Translations under genes and position numbers: made by a program
Notes under the pieces: generated by a model
The model's input: only the letters and a program-made list of their open reading frames with translations
The model's database searches: none
What the model was told of the DNA's origin: nothing
Source of the DNA: Lingula anatina
Taxonomy: Eukaryota > Brachiopoda > Lingulata > Lingulida > Lingulidae
Assembly: GCF_001039355.2 (NCBI RefSeq)
Contig: NW_019775780.1
Location: forward strand, 558,001 to 622,000
Length of the DNA stretch: 64,000 bases
Reading direction: 5' to 3'
Shown here: positions 1 to 14,200 of the stretch, one piece after another
Layout of the letters: every line of letters starts with the position of its first letter
How positions within the stretch are numbered: position 1 is the stretch's first letter

Positions 1-1456
1 TTGAAATACTCCAAGTGTCACATTGGCATAAGCAGAGAATATTGATACCACAAGGCCAAGAGTTTTTCAGTATCTGAATAGATATGGAAAAAATATTGAG
101 ACAATAGAATCATATGAGAGTTATATTTTATACATGTGGGAAACTCAGTGCACTGATCAGGATTATAAAACAGGTTAACAACCACAGGACATAAGAATTT
201 TACCAAATATTGTCTGTAGTGCTAATAGACAGATAATCTAGCATTGATCTACAGAATATCTGCTGGCTGACTGGAGCTGAAGAGCCACTAATGAGAAGAA
301 GCACCGAGCAGACATTCTTGGCATAACTTGGGTTAAAAAGTACAAAAGGAAATCTGGTCTTGATAGATGTTTATGAACATTTTTGAGGAAAGGAAGTGAA
401 CAAGGAAATGAGGCACCTTCACACTTTGTTTCATCTTTCTTTTAAAGTTGAAATTTAAGAAGAAATATCCATTTTGGCCTTTTTAATGATTTAACTTTGT
501 ACATTTTCTTAGTATGTTTAGGAGGCAGTGGTAAGTGGACGTTTCTATATTGGTATTGCCTGAATATTACTAGCGTTTTGATATATGCTTTAGTTTGAAA
601 ATCTTTCAATGATTTTACTTCAATTAAGTAAAACGTGCATCTTTAACGAGTGTCAGTTTTACGTTGCAAAATTTTAGAGCCTGGAGTATAATTTTATGAC
701 ACCTGGGAACTGGGATAATTTAAAAGTAGATGAGGGCTAAAATGTCCCCAAGGTAAACAATATTAAGTCTATAGATTGTGTGCTGTTTTTTTATGGGGTA
801 CTTGAAGGTTGATAGATGGGAAAATATATTGTTGCAGTCATTTTAGAAGATAAATGCTATTTTTACCTAGGCATCCTCATGTGAAGCACCATATTTTTTG
901 TATATGATGTTTTTTCTCAATTTTACGTACTCCACCTGGGCGGCAGCTTGATGCTCTGCAGGTGACATAAGGCATTTGATCTGCAAAGACATCTTCCTAA
1001 ATGTATTACCTTGAAAGGGTTGAGAACTTAACCCAATTAGGCCTCCCTGTGACAGAAAGCGCAGTGATTAAAGTTTACAGTTACTTGAGTTCTTTGTTGA
1101 GGTTAAGTGACAGAGCGTAAACCCCTGTAAACCCTATGAAGAATTTCATGCTGTTCTTCACGCACGAAATACTGCACAGTCATATATGTAAAATTGTGGC
1201 CTGCCTCAAGTGTGAAGGTTGGCCAGCTGTCTCTGGTTACCAGTTATTTTCTAGGAATTTCTGGAAAATGTTTCTCAGGCTGTTGGTGTGGAATACCACA
1301 AAAGAGGGTAAGAGCTTGTGACCTGTTAGATAAATGTGTAGAAAGAGGGGGAAGAGTTTCACCTAGCAGTAGCTATGTGAGGTATATATGACCTTGTAGT
1401 CTTGGGGTGAATTTCAATGTAGAAAACACAAGGGAATTTGGCTAACGTGATATTCT

Positions 1457-1540
<84 letters not shown>

Positions 1541-2801
1541 TAGGCTAAAGGGATAAAAATACATTCTACAAGATTTAACTAGATTATTTTGATAGGTTGT
1601 CAGATTGGGATAGATCTAGGGTATGTGATAAGTCGAGTATTTTGATGTTGTCATGGTTGTTGTCATATTGTTGCATCAAACTAATGCATTTTGTGAATGG
1701 TTCACTGCAGGTTTTGTGCCTTTGTTTTAGGCAAGCTTCATTACACATATTTTTTTTTGTTCTGTTACCTTGGATATTAATGGCCTGACGCCAGTCTCTC
1801 AACTGTAGACTGGTCATGGTTTGTTGGCCACAGTAAAAATATGCATGTCATTATATCACTGTTGTTAACATTATAAAGAGAAACATGGGGAAACAGAATA
1901 GAAAGAAATGTGTAGCATTGACTGAAAGCGTGTTTGACAACATTTTTTCAGCATGTCAGGGACAATAATATTCCATAGCAAAAATTGTCTTATCTCATGG
2001 TAAATTATAAGGTGTGAGATGCTTTTCTTGCTTTTATCTTGTATCACTATTGGTGCATTGGGGTCTGTATAATATGGGGGCGAGTCATATAACTATACCT
2101 TAGATTAAATTAAACAGAAAGATGAGTACTGGAATGTGTTCTTTTTTATGTTTAAAACACATTTTATCATGTAATGTAGGGATAAAAAAATATATAATGC
2201 TTAATGTATCAGAAAAGGCATACGCAGGATATATCAACGCAAAATTTTTTTACCAAGAAACTGGTGCAGTGGCAGCAACATATCCACTGCTGTTATAATG
2301 GACAAGTCTTGACTGAGAAAAAACAGAGGCTAGTGTTTAAAAACACAGCTGACATTGTTTTAAGGTTCATGCCACTGCTGTGCCATGCCTTGAGGGAGGT
2401 GTCAGGGTGAACTACGTTGAACAGTGGTTTTTCACATACATATCACATTTCTCAAAGTAGGAAAATATTAAAGTTGATGCTTTGATATTTTTTATGGAAG
2501 ATAATAGACATGGCCAAGATTTAGATTGTGCTGACTTACTTCAGTGGTGCAAATATATATTTAACTCTGCAGTAATGGATGGGTTTTTGTTTATTTGGTA
2601 ATAAATCTTGTAAAGGAAAGATCTTCTAACAAGTTGTAGTTTAATTATTTCAAGTACTGATTGTTGAAGTTGCTCATTTCTGAGCGGTAAATTAAAAAAA
2701 AAAAAAAAAGAAGAAGATTTTTAGGGCTAGATAATAAGCTGCCAATTAAAGAATCCTAATTTATGATGAGTAATAATTATTATTATTTTGTGACCTTTCA
2801 G
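1..2801 (+). other. Intron (3' part) upstream of the first visible NAV exon
   Basis: No coding segment is recognisable here. The end is a good acceptor (pyrimidine-rich stretch then CAG at 2799-2801), so this is the tail of an intron whose upstream exon is outside the window. It contains a long TA microsatellite and a poly-A stretch near 2694. The short ORFs seen have no protein-like features and sit in AT-rich DNA. Confidence 0.85.
1462..1532. repeat. (TA)n microsatellite, about 71 bp
   Basis: Uninterrupted TA dinucleotide array inside the upstream intron. It is likely to vary in length between individuals. Confidence 0.97.
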
Positions 2802-5292
2802 GTTCATCACTGCCAACTTCTAAGACCAGCAATCTCCGTGAGTCTGGAACCACACGGTCCACATCCCCTGGTGTTACTTCCAATATTCCAATCCCTGGGG
2901 GCAGAGGTCTGACTGGCAGTAGAACTCAGACTTCAGACAAGAACGCTAACCGCCTTCCCACGTCAACAAGTACCAGTTCGGCAAGTTCTGGCTCTTCATT
3001 AGGGAAAGGAACCAAGGGCGTGTCTCTTGGGGCTCAGAAGTCTGCAGTTTCAGGAAATAAGAACTCTATGTTGGACAAGTTCAAGTTCTTTAATTCTAAA
3101 GACAAAAGTAAAAGTGGAGTAAACAAAAGTGTGTCTCGGAGTACAACAAGCTCCTCCAATAAAAGTGACTCTGACCGTTCCTCACATCGGAGTAGCACTG
3201 GTAGTGGGGGCGATGGATCATCTTCCATTGTTTCTGATGATCCCAAAGGTGTTCCAAAGCCTGCTGGAAAGGTAGTTAAAAAGACCATTGGTCGCAGTGG
3301 GGTCGGAGCTGTGCGGTCACCCAGTTCTTCTAAAGTGAGTGAGGACAGACGGACTACACCGCCAAATTCTGGCCGTGTGTCACCAGCTACAAGTTACAAA
3401 TCTACAGCAAGTGCCAAAAGTGATAGGACTTCAGCCAGTGCACGCAGTGGACAAAGCAGTCCTGGCAGCTCAAGGAAATCAAAAATTGCAAGTTTGATTC
3501 CTAAAAATAGTACCCCTGGTAAAGTGGGGAAGACGTCCCCAGTGAGTAGTCAGACTAGTATCCCTACTGCATCTACAGGCATCCCAAAACCTGGGAGTGT
3601 GGTAGGGAAAAGTACAAAAGGGGCCAGTAGGGAGGACCTGAAAGGTCCTAGCAGTATTAGTAATAGTAATAGCAGTGGTGCTGCTGCTGGGGGAAGCACA
3701 AAGACAGGACTGGCTGCTCCACACAGTAGACCTTTGCTGGGCACCTCTGCAAGTTTGAGGGCATCCCAGCGAGCAAAGGCCCTGGCTGGTGGCTCAAAGA
3801 GCAGTGGCAGTCAGCTTCCCCCACCTGGACACATGCAGGGAATGCAGACCTTCCAGCAGCACCAACAGCAGACTCCAGGCAAGAGCCTGCTAGACAAAAC
3901 ACATGCTGATCACAATGCAAATACTCAAACAACTTCTTCCAGCAAGGTACAGGCGAGGACTGTTCCAACATCAACAGTGCAATCTTCTGCTCAACAAAAC
4001 AATAGCACTGCTGTCCCCTCTGCAGTGGGTGCTGGACACAAAAATGCCTCCTCGGCGGGGTCTGGTCACCACCATGCTGGCCAGGGGTCAACTGCAAATC
4101 ACAGTATTAAAACAAGCAGCTCACAGACCAATAATGTAAGTGCCACAAGTAGTGTGAGCAAGTCTAGTGGAGGCACACAGACTGGAAGCAGTAGTCTGGC
4201 TCAGCCAAAGATGGTCAGTAGTGGAGGCACACAGACCAACTTATCTGCTCTGCAGAAAATTCACAGCCAGAAAAGTGGAATACCAAAGCAAAATATAGAG
4301 GACAGTGTAAAATCAAAGAGTAATATACCAGGGAGAAGCTCGGGCAGCAGCAGCCCTGCACTCAAACGCAAAGATCTCAATAATGTTCGGTCTTCTCCAT
4401 CTTATAGTATGAGTAGTGGAGACTCCTCATCAGGACTAAAACGCAGTGACTCTTCCAGTCCGTCAACAAGTAAGAGCACGACATCTTCAAATGACAGTGT
4501 AATTTATAAGCCCTCCAGCTGTGACGATATGTCTGGTGTGGAAAGTGACAGCAGCCCAGGCAGGTCTCAACAGTCCAGTAACAGTAGAACAACTGCCTGT
4601 GTGTCAAACTCTGAATCTAAACAAAATGCTCAAAATGCTCAGCTCAGTGGGGTAGCCAACAGTGACAGTATAAACAGTAGTAGTAACACAAAAGTTGAGA
4701 CCACATTCAGCAATGATGTTAAAACGGAGTCTTTGGGACCCAGCACTGAAAGCAGACAGCAAGGGGGCACCCCACCAAAACAGCCCTCCAAGGAAACCAC
4801 AATAGGGGAAGATTTAGAAGGAGGTGCTGAGGACACAGTTGACATCAAACCCATGCAGCCTCTGTCACGATCATACTTGAAGGGACTGTCTGGTAGTGGT
4901 CAGAAGGGACCCCAAGGTAGTGGACCCATTAATGGCCAGAGTGTACCCCACTATCTCAGCACCACATCAAGTAGATATGGGATTAACAAATCCTTGCTGG
5001 ACCCAGTCAAGGTGTATGCTAACTCACAGAGAAGACTGGGCTCTAATTACGGAATGTCGTCAGATTATTCCGACTACTCTGATGTTGAGTGTTATGCAGA
5101 TATGACAGCAGGGTACATGTCAGATGGAGACATCTTGAAGAGTAATAGAATTGATGACTTCAGTGGTTATCTCAGTGAAGGTGGGGCTTCCATGTATGCA
5201 CGGAGAATGCAGCAACGATTCCGTGAAGGGATGCAAGCTGTGCGGGAATGTATGCAGAAGAGTGCTGGGCTGATTGACGACGATGATGATAG
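2802..5292 (+). CDS. NAV: NAV exon A: large Ser-rich microtubule-binding region
   Basis: 2491 nt. The exon opens with two bases completing a codon and ends in phase 2 (AG, completed by T of the next exon). The frame is open back to the acceptor at 2801, so the GTG at 3020 is not a start. Residues 1-829 are rich in Ser, Thr, Gly, Lys and probably disordered. Visible motifs are the conserved MLDKFKFFNSK block (residues 89-99), six SxIP-like motifs, four TQT motifs (41, 374, 458, 476), repeated Ser-Pro sites, GYMSDGDIL (770-778), a helical stretch YARRMQQRFREGMQAVRE resembling the vertebrate segment before the SISSG motif, and an acidic DDDDD at the end. In vertebrate NAVs the equivalent region binds microtubules and EB proteins. 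The donor is AG|gtaagt. Confidence 0.96.
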
Positions 5293-8200
5293 GTAAGTTT
5301 CTCTGGATTTTGTGCTGGTTGGCATGTATCTGTTTCTTTTTATTATTGTAAATAAAACTACTTGAATAATACATATGCAATTGCTGTGATGATATGCTAT
5401 GATTATTTGATGCGTTCTTCAGTCCTTTAGTTATGTTCTTTGAAATATTGGATTTGTGCATGTAAAATTGTTATGTTTATTCTTATGCTATTCAGTTTAC
5501 TCAAAAAACAAAAATGTGTTGATTTGTTGAACTGTTTTTCTGTCTTTATAATGACAGTGAATGTACATTTAGTTTCAGACTAGAGCACATTCCAACACAA
5601 TCCTGGCTGAGACATTTCATCCCACCTAGCGCAATACACTGATCCAGTCAGTCTTCTTGACTCTGTTGATAAACTGAGTGATATATCATTTCGACCGTGC
5701 ATATTGATATTTAAAGAAAAATAATTATTTTCAGATGCTGTGGTCACCTTATTATGTTTCAGGCCATCCTTGTGAAGTGATTTATTGTCCAGGTATCAGG
5801 GTCTCAGACATATGAAGCAGCTCCCCCTTGCTTACATGGTGATACCTGCATCTTGTTAACCTTTTGTTAGGGTGGAAGCTGAAATTAAAGGCTTGTGTCT
5901 TAGGAATTAAATTTAGCCCCTGACTGCTGTACACGGCTATTCTTAGAGGTGAACATGTTGAGTTGTGCTGCAGGCTGCCTAGACAATGGTGTACAGGCAT
6001 TTGGTGTTTTCTTTCCTTTGTTCTCATGTTAATGGGTACACAGGATCTTCTTGTTGTTAAAGATTTCAAAAGGATCTAAAAAAAGAAAAAAATAACCACC
6101 CAAGGTGATGTGTTGAAATAAAAAAAAAATTAGCATTATTGAATGTAATTATCTATTGATTTTTTTTAGAAAAAGGTTAATGTTTTACTCATATGGCCAT
6201 GTCACTGGAAAAAATGTAAAAAAGACATATTATTTGTTAAGTTCAGAATGTTTTTCCTGAAAAAGAATAAGGAAACATTAACATTTCAGCAAAGAAAATT
6301 TTTAAAAAAGCATATTATTATTAAAGAAATTCATCTAACAAGAATAGTGAGAATTATACTCTGCCAACAGTAGTCAATAATTTGACTACTTTTTTTCATG
6401 ACTTTCCACCAAGGAAATTCTGCATTGCTCGGTGCATTGCATCCTGAAATGGCCTGTGTTTGTGTCAAGTTGACAGCAGTGTCACTGGGGTCTGGAGACA
6501 TTTGATCCCAGCTTTAGAAGATCTGGGTGTCCCACTGGGACCAAATGGACTGGTAATGATAGGATTTAAGAAGATGAACATTCATGTGGAAAGGTAGATA
6601 GATCCTGGCGAGATTTAGGTGGTTGTTGCTAAATATGAAGCGCCTTTAATAAAGGTTGAGAAAAAAAAGGATATGGCTGCTCCATTTTGTGACTTGTTCA
6701 ATAGAATGGTGTATTATAAACTGTTAAAAGGTACTCCACATCAATGGGAATGAAGTTTTGTAGTTGTGATGGAATTTTAATTTGGTAGTTTTAAAGATGT
6801 GTTCTCGTGGCTTTGGCAAAAAGTTTTGTAGCCCTATCTTCAGGAAGCTCAATTTCAATCCACTTTTAATACCTCTATTACCTTGCCACCATTGTGTTGT
6901 CAGCTCCTCTTGGGCATTTCTGAAAAATTGCTTCGTGTGAGGAGGTGGGAGAATCTGCATCTGCCTCCTCAAGTTAGGTATAAAGCATTTTTCTTATTTT
7001 TTAAAACGAGTGAAAGCACAGCTTAAGTTTCTCCACCACACCCACAATTATTAACCTACAGAAAATAAACAGGTGCACCTGAAGCCATTTACAGGGGGCA
7101 TACTTTCAAATTTAGACTAATCAGAAAAAATCTTACTAAAGAAGCATTTCAAGAGAATATTGGCCTTTTTTTTCAAAAAGCCATGCCTTTCTTCTGCTTT
7201 AAAAATACTCGACTAAGTGTGAAATTGATCCAGGTATACCTAGGATGACCCTATTTCACCTACAACACAAATTCAAATAGAAAATTTCTAAAAATACAGT
7301 CACCACCTTTAGTACTCTTTTCCACCCCAAATCCTGACCCCCTTCATGAGTGAATCATAAAAATTGCTTGGGTGATAAAATGAGCTGGTTTTGTATTAGA
7401 GTTTCTCGTGGATATGCATTCTACCCCGCCTCCTCCCTCTCCAGCTCACTTCATACCTGGAGTGATGATCACCTGTGTTTAAATCTGGTCAAGTGCCATA
7501 GATGCCCCAAAGATAAACTTTTTTCCAAGCCCCACCAAATAACATGGTTCTCAATTGACTTTGCTGGTTTGGTTGTTATTTCAGAGCTTGTTAAAGCTAG
7601 CTAATGGTGTAAGGTAGACATGTCCTTCCCCTCTAATATAAACATCTAGTGTGCTGCATTTTTGCTTATTTAAAAACCGTGCCAAAATATTTTTTGTACT
7701 TATAGGAACTGTTGTTTAACCCCTTCTCAGTATAAGTTGCACCTGTATAGGAAGGGAGCACATTCACTTTGCATGCTGGCTATTTTAAACTGTTGGAGAG
7801 AAAAGTTCAGAATAGTAAGTGTCTATTATTTTTTCAAATAATCTGTAATTTCTTTAATTTTGGGTATGATTCTTTGGTAATTACAAGTGCGATTGTTTCG
7901 AGAATGCATGTTGTTCCTACATTAAGGTGCTAAAGTATTTTGTCTACAATACAACCTACAGTACATAAACCATATTTTTTTTCCTGCTTCTTGAAGACAA
8001 ATGGAATTGAAAGGTTTTCATGCTTGTTGCTCATTGTGTCTTGGTTGGCTGATATGTTACAGACTGCATGTCTCATGGCCAACTGTGAGCTCATTTGATT
8101 CCTTGTTCTGATTGTAGCACTGGAATCTATTGAAAGAAATGAAAAGTGTGATTTGTGAAGTTGTTAACTACACATTAGAGCCGACACACACAACCCTTGA

Positions 8201-11200
8201 CTTTGAATTCTCTTGAGGAAAAAAGAATGTTTGAGTGTTTGCACACTTGTGAACAATGCATTTGCATTGACATGTATAATTATGTAGTATTGAAATGTAC
8301 GGGGTTGGAGAGAAAAGAAACAGAAGTTTCGTGAAAATGTGAATTTGAAAACAATACATTGGAAATGACAGCCACATCTTACATATGTTTCAACATTGCA
8401 GTAATGAGAAGGCGTGATTAGTGTGAGTTGCAGTTGGCCCTCTTCATAGATAGTTGTTTAGGATAGACACATTGCAGAGAAGGTATTGACAGCACTTTAA
8501 CTTTGATCTTGTATACGTAAAAAAAATAAGTAGACATCAAGCTAGTGAGGCTGTCAGATACGCAGACATTTATTGCACACTATGGGAACTCTTTGGAGTA
8601 AATCTCCACAGGATTTGACAACCTCGTCTCATCGGAGATTTTCCAGGTATTTTCAGATCTATTTAAAGGACAGATAAGAAGAAGGGCTGCAGTTTTATTA
8701 AATGTTTGTATACATGTTGATATTTATGAGGCTTTCTGTAGTTTTATGTGTGACGCTGGGTTTTTATGTGCAGTGCCTTTCATTGAACATAAAGGTAACA
8801 TGGCGTAATGACTTTCTCAATTCAAGATGGTATTTAGTTCATACTATTAACACTATGACAAAAATATTGTTTGGTTAACTAGCACAGTTTTTAAAGACCA
8901 TAGAATGCCATGGTACAATGTTGAAACAGCAGTAGGAGCAGTTGACTTCACCAGCATTGCCAAGAGGACAAGAGGAAATAAAGATATATTTTTATATTTT
9001 TTCGTGGCATTTTTATCTCTTTTGTGCTACAAGAGATGATGATGCTGTGGTGAATGTCTTGTGTAGGAGGAATTTAGATCTCCAGTTTCAAATGTCAGCA
9101 ATCTGTGATGTGAATAAAATAGACTGCAATTTAGAGGCAAACATTTTTCAAAGGTCAAATGGCCATCAATTTAGACTGTTGTTTCCAAAATTTTATTACT
9201 GTTTAAATGGGTGTTTTACTTAGTCAAGGCACCATTTTTATGGGCATTTCAGTTTTTCCTATGTCCAAAATCAGATATTTTATGTTTACTCAGGCTGCAT
9301 CTGTCCCAAAACTGTGCTACCTGTGAATGCAAATATTCAAAGCAACCCAAGTTGAATGCATTACCTTTTGCAAATAGTAATGCAAGTTAACTTTACCTTG
9401 CCATGTTAACATATGACTTGTGCTTGGTTAGCCACTGATGATGCTATGAACATTTAGAGAAAATATATGATTGAAGGGGCCATAGTTTGAAGATTTTTTC
9501 TCTACGAGTTGACGGCTGAAGCTTGATTAATGAAGAGTGCCTGATCTCTTGACCCATGCCAAACTGACCACAAAAACAATAGCTACACTCAGGGTTGTAG
9601 GAAGTGGGTGGGATCCAGCGTCAAGTACATTAGGAAGTCCAGAATTTGGTCAGATTTGTTTTTCTGTCTTTAAACTTGTGTTTAAATATATAAAAATGAT
9701 TCACTGCTGATATTTGGAAGAAAAATTTTATCATTTAAATGGTTATGATAGAAAATGTGTGTATATACCCAAAGTTTTATCATTCTTTGAATTAAGATGG
9801 AATCTCGATCTGTGTGCGGTATATTTGACAATTGTGAAAAATGCCAAATAAAGAATTGGCTATTTGTTTTCTAGATAAGTTACAAGAGTGACTGCTGGGG
9901 ATTTGACTTGATAAACAGACTTTGGTGTGTAAAGTATATTGTTATAATATTCTCCAAACACTTGGCCATTCACTTTTGTAATTGAATTTCTACACGGCTA
10001 AATTTAGCCTAAGTATTAGCCCTCGCCAAATTAATTCCAGCACTGCACGTGCTGCAGGCTCATTTGAAAGTACTTAAACTTTTGCTGGAAATTGAAAAGC
10101 CATCACAAATGAGGAATATACCAGACTTTGATACTTCTGTTTTTATTTGATGATTTTATTAGAAATCCCCTACAGCAGGATTAATTCCAGAGTCATGCAT
10201 TTTCAATTTTGAAATATATATATATTTTGGTCAGCCACTTAGTTCTGCAGCCAATTACCATGTGAGTGAAAGGCACAGGGCACCTGTGAAGATAAGAAGA
10301 GACATTATTTGTTAAAGTCAGCATTTTGATACCGGCTAACTTTAAGGCTGCAGGTATGCTGGAGAAAAGAGGAGGAGGGGTAGCAGAATGCCTGCAAGAT
10401 CACATGTTTGGCATGCCTAGACTCATGTTGTAGTTAGTGCTCTTTATAAGTAGAGAACCTTACTGTGTACTAGCAGTAGTGGAACTAAGGATTCTAGGCC
10501 ACCTCACATTTGGAATGCTGCATGTTGGTTTTACTATTCTTCAACTAATTGTTACCCAAGTCAAGTGCAAGGAGCAAGGCGCAGCCGTCAGTGTTATGTA
10601 TGGGCCGGGGCCCAGCTTGTATGGGGAGTGTTTACAAATCCTTTCTTGGGTGTAGTAAAAAGAAAGGCCGAGAGTGCAGCTCTGCAGTTATATGTTTTGA
10701 CTGAAAATACCTTCTGTGTGGACATATTCATTTTCAGTGTCAGAGACCCCATCTCTGACATCACTTTTTTTATGACACCTGGGCAGAGCAGGCGGACAGA
10801 CCATGCGCTCTTGGCTTTGAAACTGGACTTTGAAAAAAAAGTCAAAACAAAAGCTTCAGGTTAAACAGTTGTGAATTTATTTATTATTGTTCACCTATTC
10901 AGCAATTAGTAATATTTTGTATAACCTTGTGGTTGGATGAATTGACTGGGTTGAAATGTCACTTCAAGAGTTGCGTTTCACGTCAGACGGGAATCTCGAC
11001 CTAACCAGTAAGCAGAACCCCAAGATTCATAAAAGACCTCAAAGTGCTCTGGGGTTTGGGTTCCGTATACAGAAATACAGACCCATTCGCCTCAAGTCTT
11101 TCAAGTAAGTGTACATTAAACACAGGTGTAAGGTAAATTTTAGGATGTACTACCTCTGGCACAGCTGAAATATATATAAACCAGGCATGTTTATTCCTAA

Positions 11201-14200
11201 TTTAATCAAGTAATTATTTATCTGAGACTGCACAGATGCTTTGATGGTATGGCGAAATGGAAATCCAGGGTTAAATGTACAATATTCTTTGGTTTTGTCT
11301 TCATAAACTTCAGAAGTGCAAATTTGCAACCCCACCCCATCCCATCTCCCTCTCTCCTTATCATTGCTATTGGTATTGGCACTCGCATATTAGGATATAG
11401 TTGCATTAGTTATGTGGAGATATAAGTTGAACAAGTACAAAACAGTTTCAATCAGGATCACACTGGGAATCTTGTTTCTTCCTTGTTCCCCAAGCTGAGC
11501 ATTGGTTGAATGGATTTTTGGATGCCAGTTTGCATACCTGATATTGGTATCAGGACAATTCCCCCCCGGACAATTCCCCCCCAGACTATTCCCCCCAGAC
11601 AATTCCCCCCCGGACAATTCCCCNTGATATTCTAGGTATCAATGAGACTTTTCTTAGTAGTCTCTTTTAACTCTTTTTATCCCATGAAGAGAAGTCGAAG
11701 GTTGAAGCAGAGCATCAGCAAACCACCTACATGAAAACCACTAATCCTGTGGATAATGTGCAATTTGAATTTTGTAAATAGTAGTTTTCTCACTATGCTG
11801 CTGATTTTGATCTGTAAATATTCAGCAATCACACCTGCTTCTCCTCCATAGTCTGGTGCTATCAGATCCAGAAGTTATGATTTATTATTTTCCAGTGTTA
11901 TGTAGTAGGAATGATACTTACTGTTTTGAGATGGTTATTACACAGTAAGTAGACAACAACTTAAGGTGCACATGGACTGGTTTTTATGTTTTTTTTTTTT
12001 TTTAGATAATTTTTTTAGTTTTGATTTCAGATAGTGTTCATTGTCTGCTACTATCTTGTGTTTTTTCATTTTATACTACTTTTTTTTCTTTTTGCTATCT
12101 CAGCCAAGTTGTGCTAATTTTTTTTTTTAATAATGCATTTTTAAAAAATCAAAAGTGCCTTAATTTTTTAAAACCACATCTCTTCTTGGATATTTACCAG
12201 ATCATTTACTTATACAGGGAATTCCAAGATGTAAAATTGAATTACTGCATGCACATTTTAGTGATAATTTGCTGGCCCAAGCTATGTGCAAACATGGTTT
12301 AATGAGCTTGCTGCTGGTATGGATGATATTTTCTATCTTGTCAAACTTCCAAGTATTCCCCCTTCCGGGTGAAGTGAAAACACTGTGGACATACTTGATA
12401 ATGAATTGAATGGCAGATGGACAGTTTTTTGCTTGCCCCTTGGACATGCATGTACTACTTGTTGACCAGCTGGTTAACCTTATACATGAATGCAATGACT
12501 TTTTAGAATAATATAATTAACAAAAATTCTATCAATATAGGTGACATACCTGTGGCTCAGATGGTTTATCTTTACTAAAGTTGCTGTTTTCTTAATTTCT
12601 AACTCTGGTTTTTCTTGACATCTGGTAATTTGAAGTTTAATCATTTTCAATGACTTTGATATTTATGAAATTAAAAATTCTTGTCATTCATTATCAATCA
12701 CAACGAAATTTAAACTGGTTATTACAAAAACCTGACTTACTGCCAGAAATTGGTTTCAGTTGTCAAATCCTCTAAGCCAAACCATTACTAGAGGTGCTGT
12801 TTGTTTAACAACCTTACAATACATTTGTAAACCACTTTGTCTTCCTTCAAGGCAAGTGCTCCCTAGTTCATGATACCCATATATGCATGAGTATCTCTAA
12901 TTACTTCCATGAAAAAGTGTTAGCAAACGTATTTGGTTGCATGATGAGGTTTTTTAAAGAGACCATACTGAATGGAAGAGAAAAGAAAAGATGCATTCAA
13001 CCCTTTTTTATTTCACTTTAGTGTGAGGTTACATACCAAAATTGAGGTTTAAGGTATTTAAGTGTTTAGTCTAGACTGTATTGATGTTCTGTTTTTTGAT
13101 GCCTTTTGTTCAAGTTTTTGGGAATAAAGTGGTTATACTGTCAATAAGTATATGCAATTCATATTGAGAGCTGAAGAAATATGAGACAAGTCAAAGTAAG
13201 TTTTGGTGATGTTTAAGTAATTTTATTTTGTATTTGGATATACTGATAATTTATGTAGCATTTATGTTGTTCTACTTTCTTGTTAATTCTTTTGTGCTTT
13301 GCAAAGACAGAGTGAGTGACATTAACAGAAAGGTTTTCCCCTTTGAATCTGGTTGATAACCTGAGCATAGGAAGACAAATAATGAAGAAAAAACATGGCA
13401 CTGTTAATCTGCCAACATTTTGTGCCTGTCTACTTAAACCTCAGGATGAAGTCTTAGCGCTGAGAAGAAGCTTTCAAGTTTATTGTTCAAGCACTATTTT
13501 CTTTAGTAGGCACTATCTATTGCGTAGGCTAGCTCACCCCACAATGTCTGTTTTGTCAGATGGTGTGCCCACAAAATATAACTTCATTAACCAGGGGGAC
13601 CTGCTGGGCCAGTATTGTACCAGAGATAAGTTGTACCCCTGAGACCTGCACCAGCATCCATGATTCATCCTTCCTGCCAGACAGCCATGGGAGCTGCTCC
13701 TCCTGACACAATGCTGCTCCAGGTGGTCAGCTCAGGTGGTCAGCAGACGGAAGGTCAAGCTGCTGGACTGGATGATGAATAGGAAGAAACAGTTGGCCTT
13801 TAAAGAAGGAGGGAAACAAAATGATATCAAAATTTGAAGAGAAAAAGATGATTGTTGCCTGTTAGGTTTATAGGAAGAACATTAGATATATTCATTAATG
13901 AATATTTTTTGCCAAATTTGATTAGATGTGGTTAAAAGAAGTAGATGAGCTGAATGATGGGATTTGTTGAAGAGAGTATACTGGCTACATGCTGAAGCTC
14001 CTCCAAACTTTTATCCAACCTATGTCACCAATATTTCTGTAGAAAAGATAAAACGTCTCCAGCAGTGCACACCTAATGTGTAGTCCCATTGTGTTCAGGT
14101 GTGCCAGGGGTCTTTGATCAGACTAACACAGTTCATCAAGTTGACACCAACAAGGTCTAGTTACAAGGTGTTAAGACTGCTATACTACTGTGTGCATTCT

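Noticed and set aside
3657-4097. Minus-strand 146-codon ORF opposite exon A
   Set aside because: Shadow frame of a Ser-rich coding exon; no independent features.
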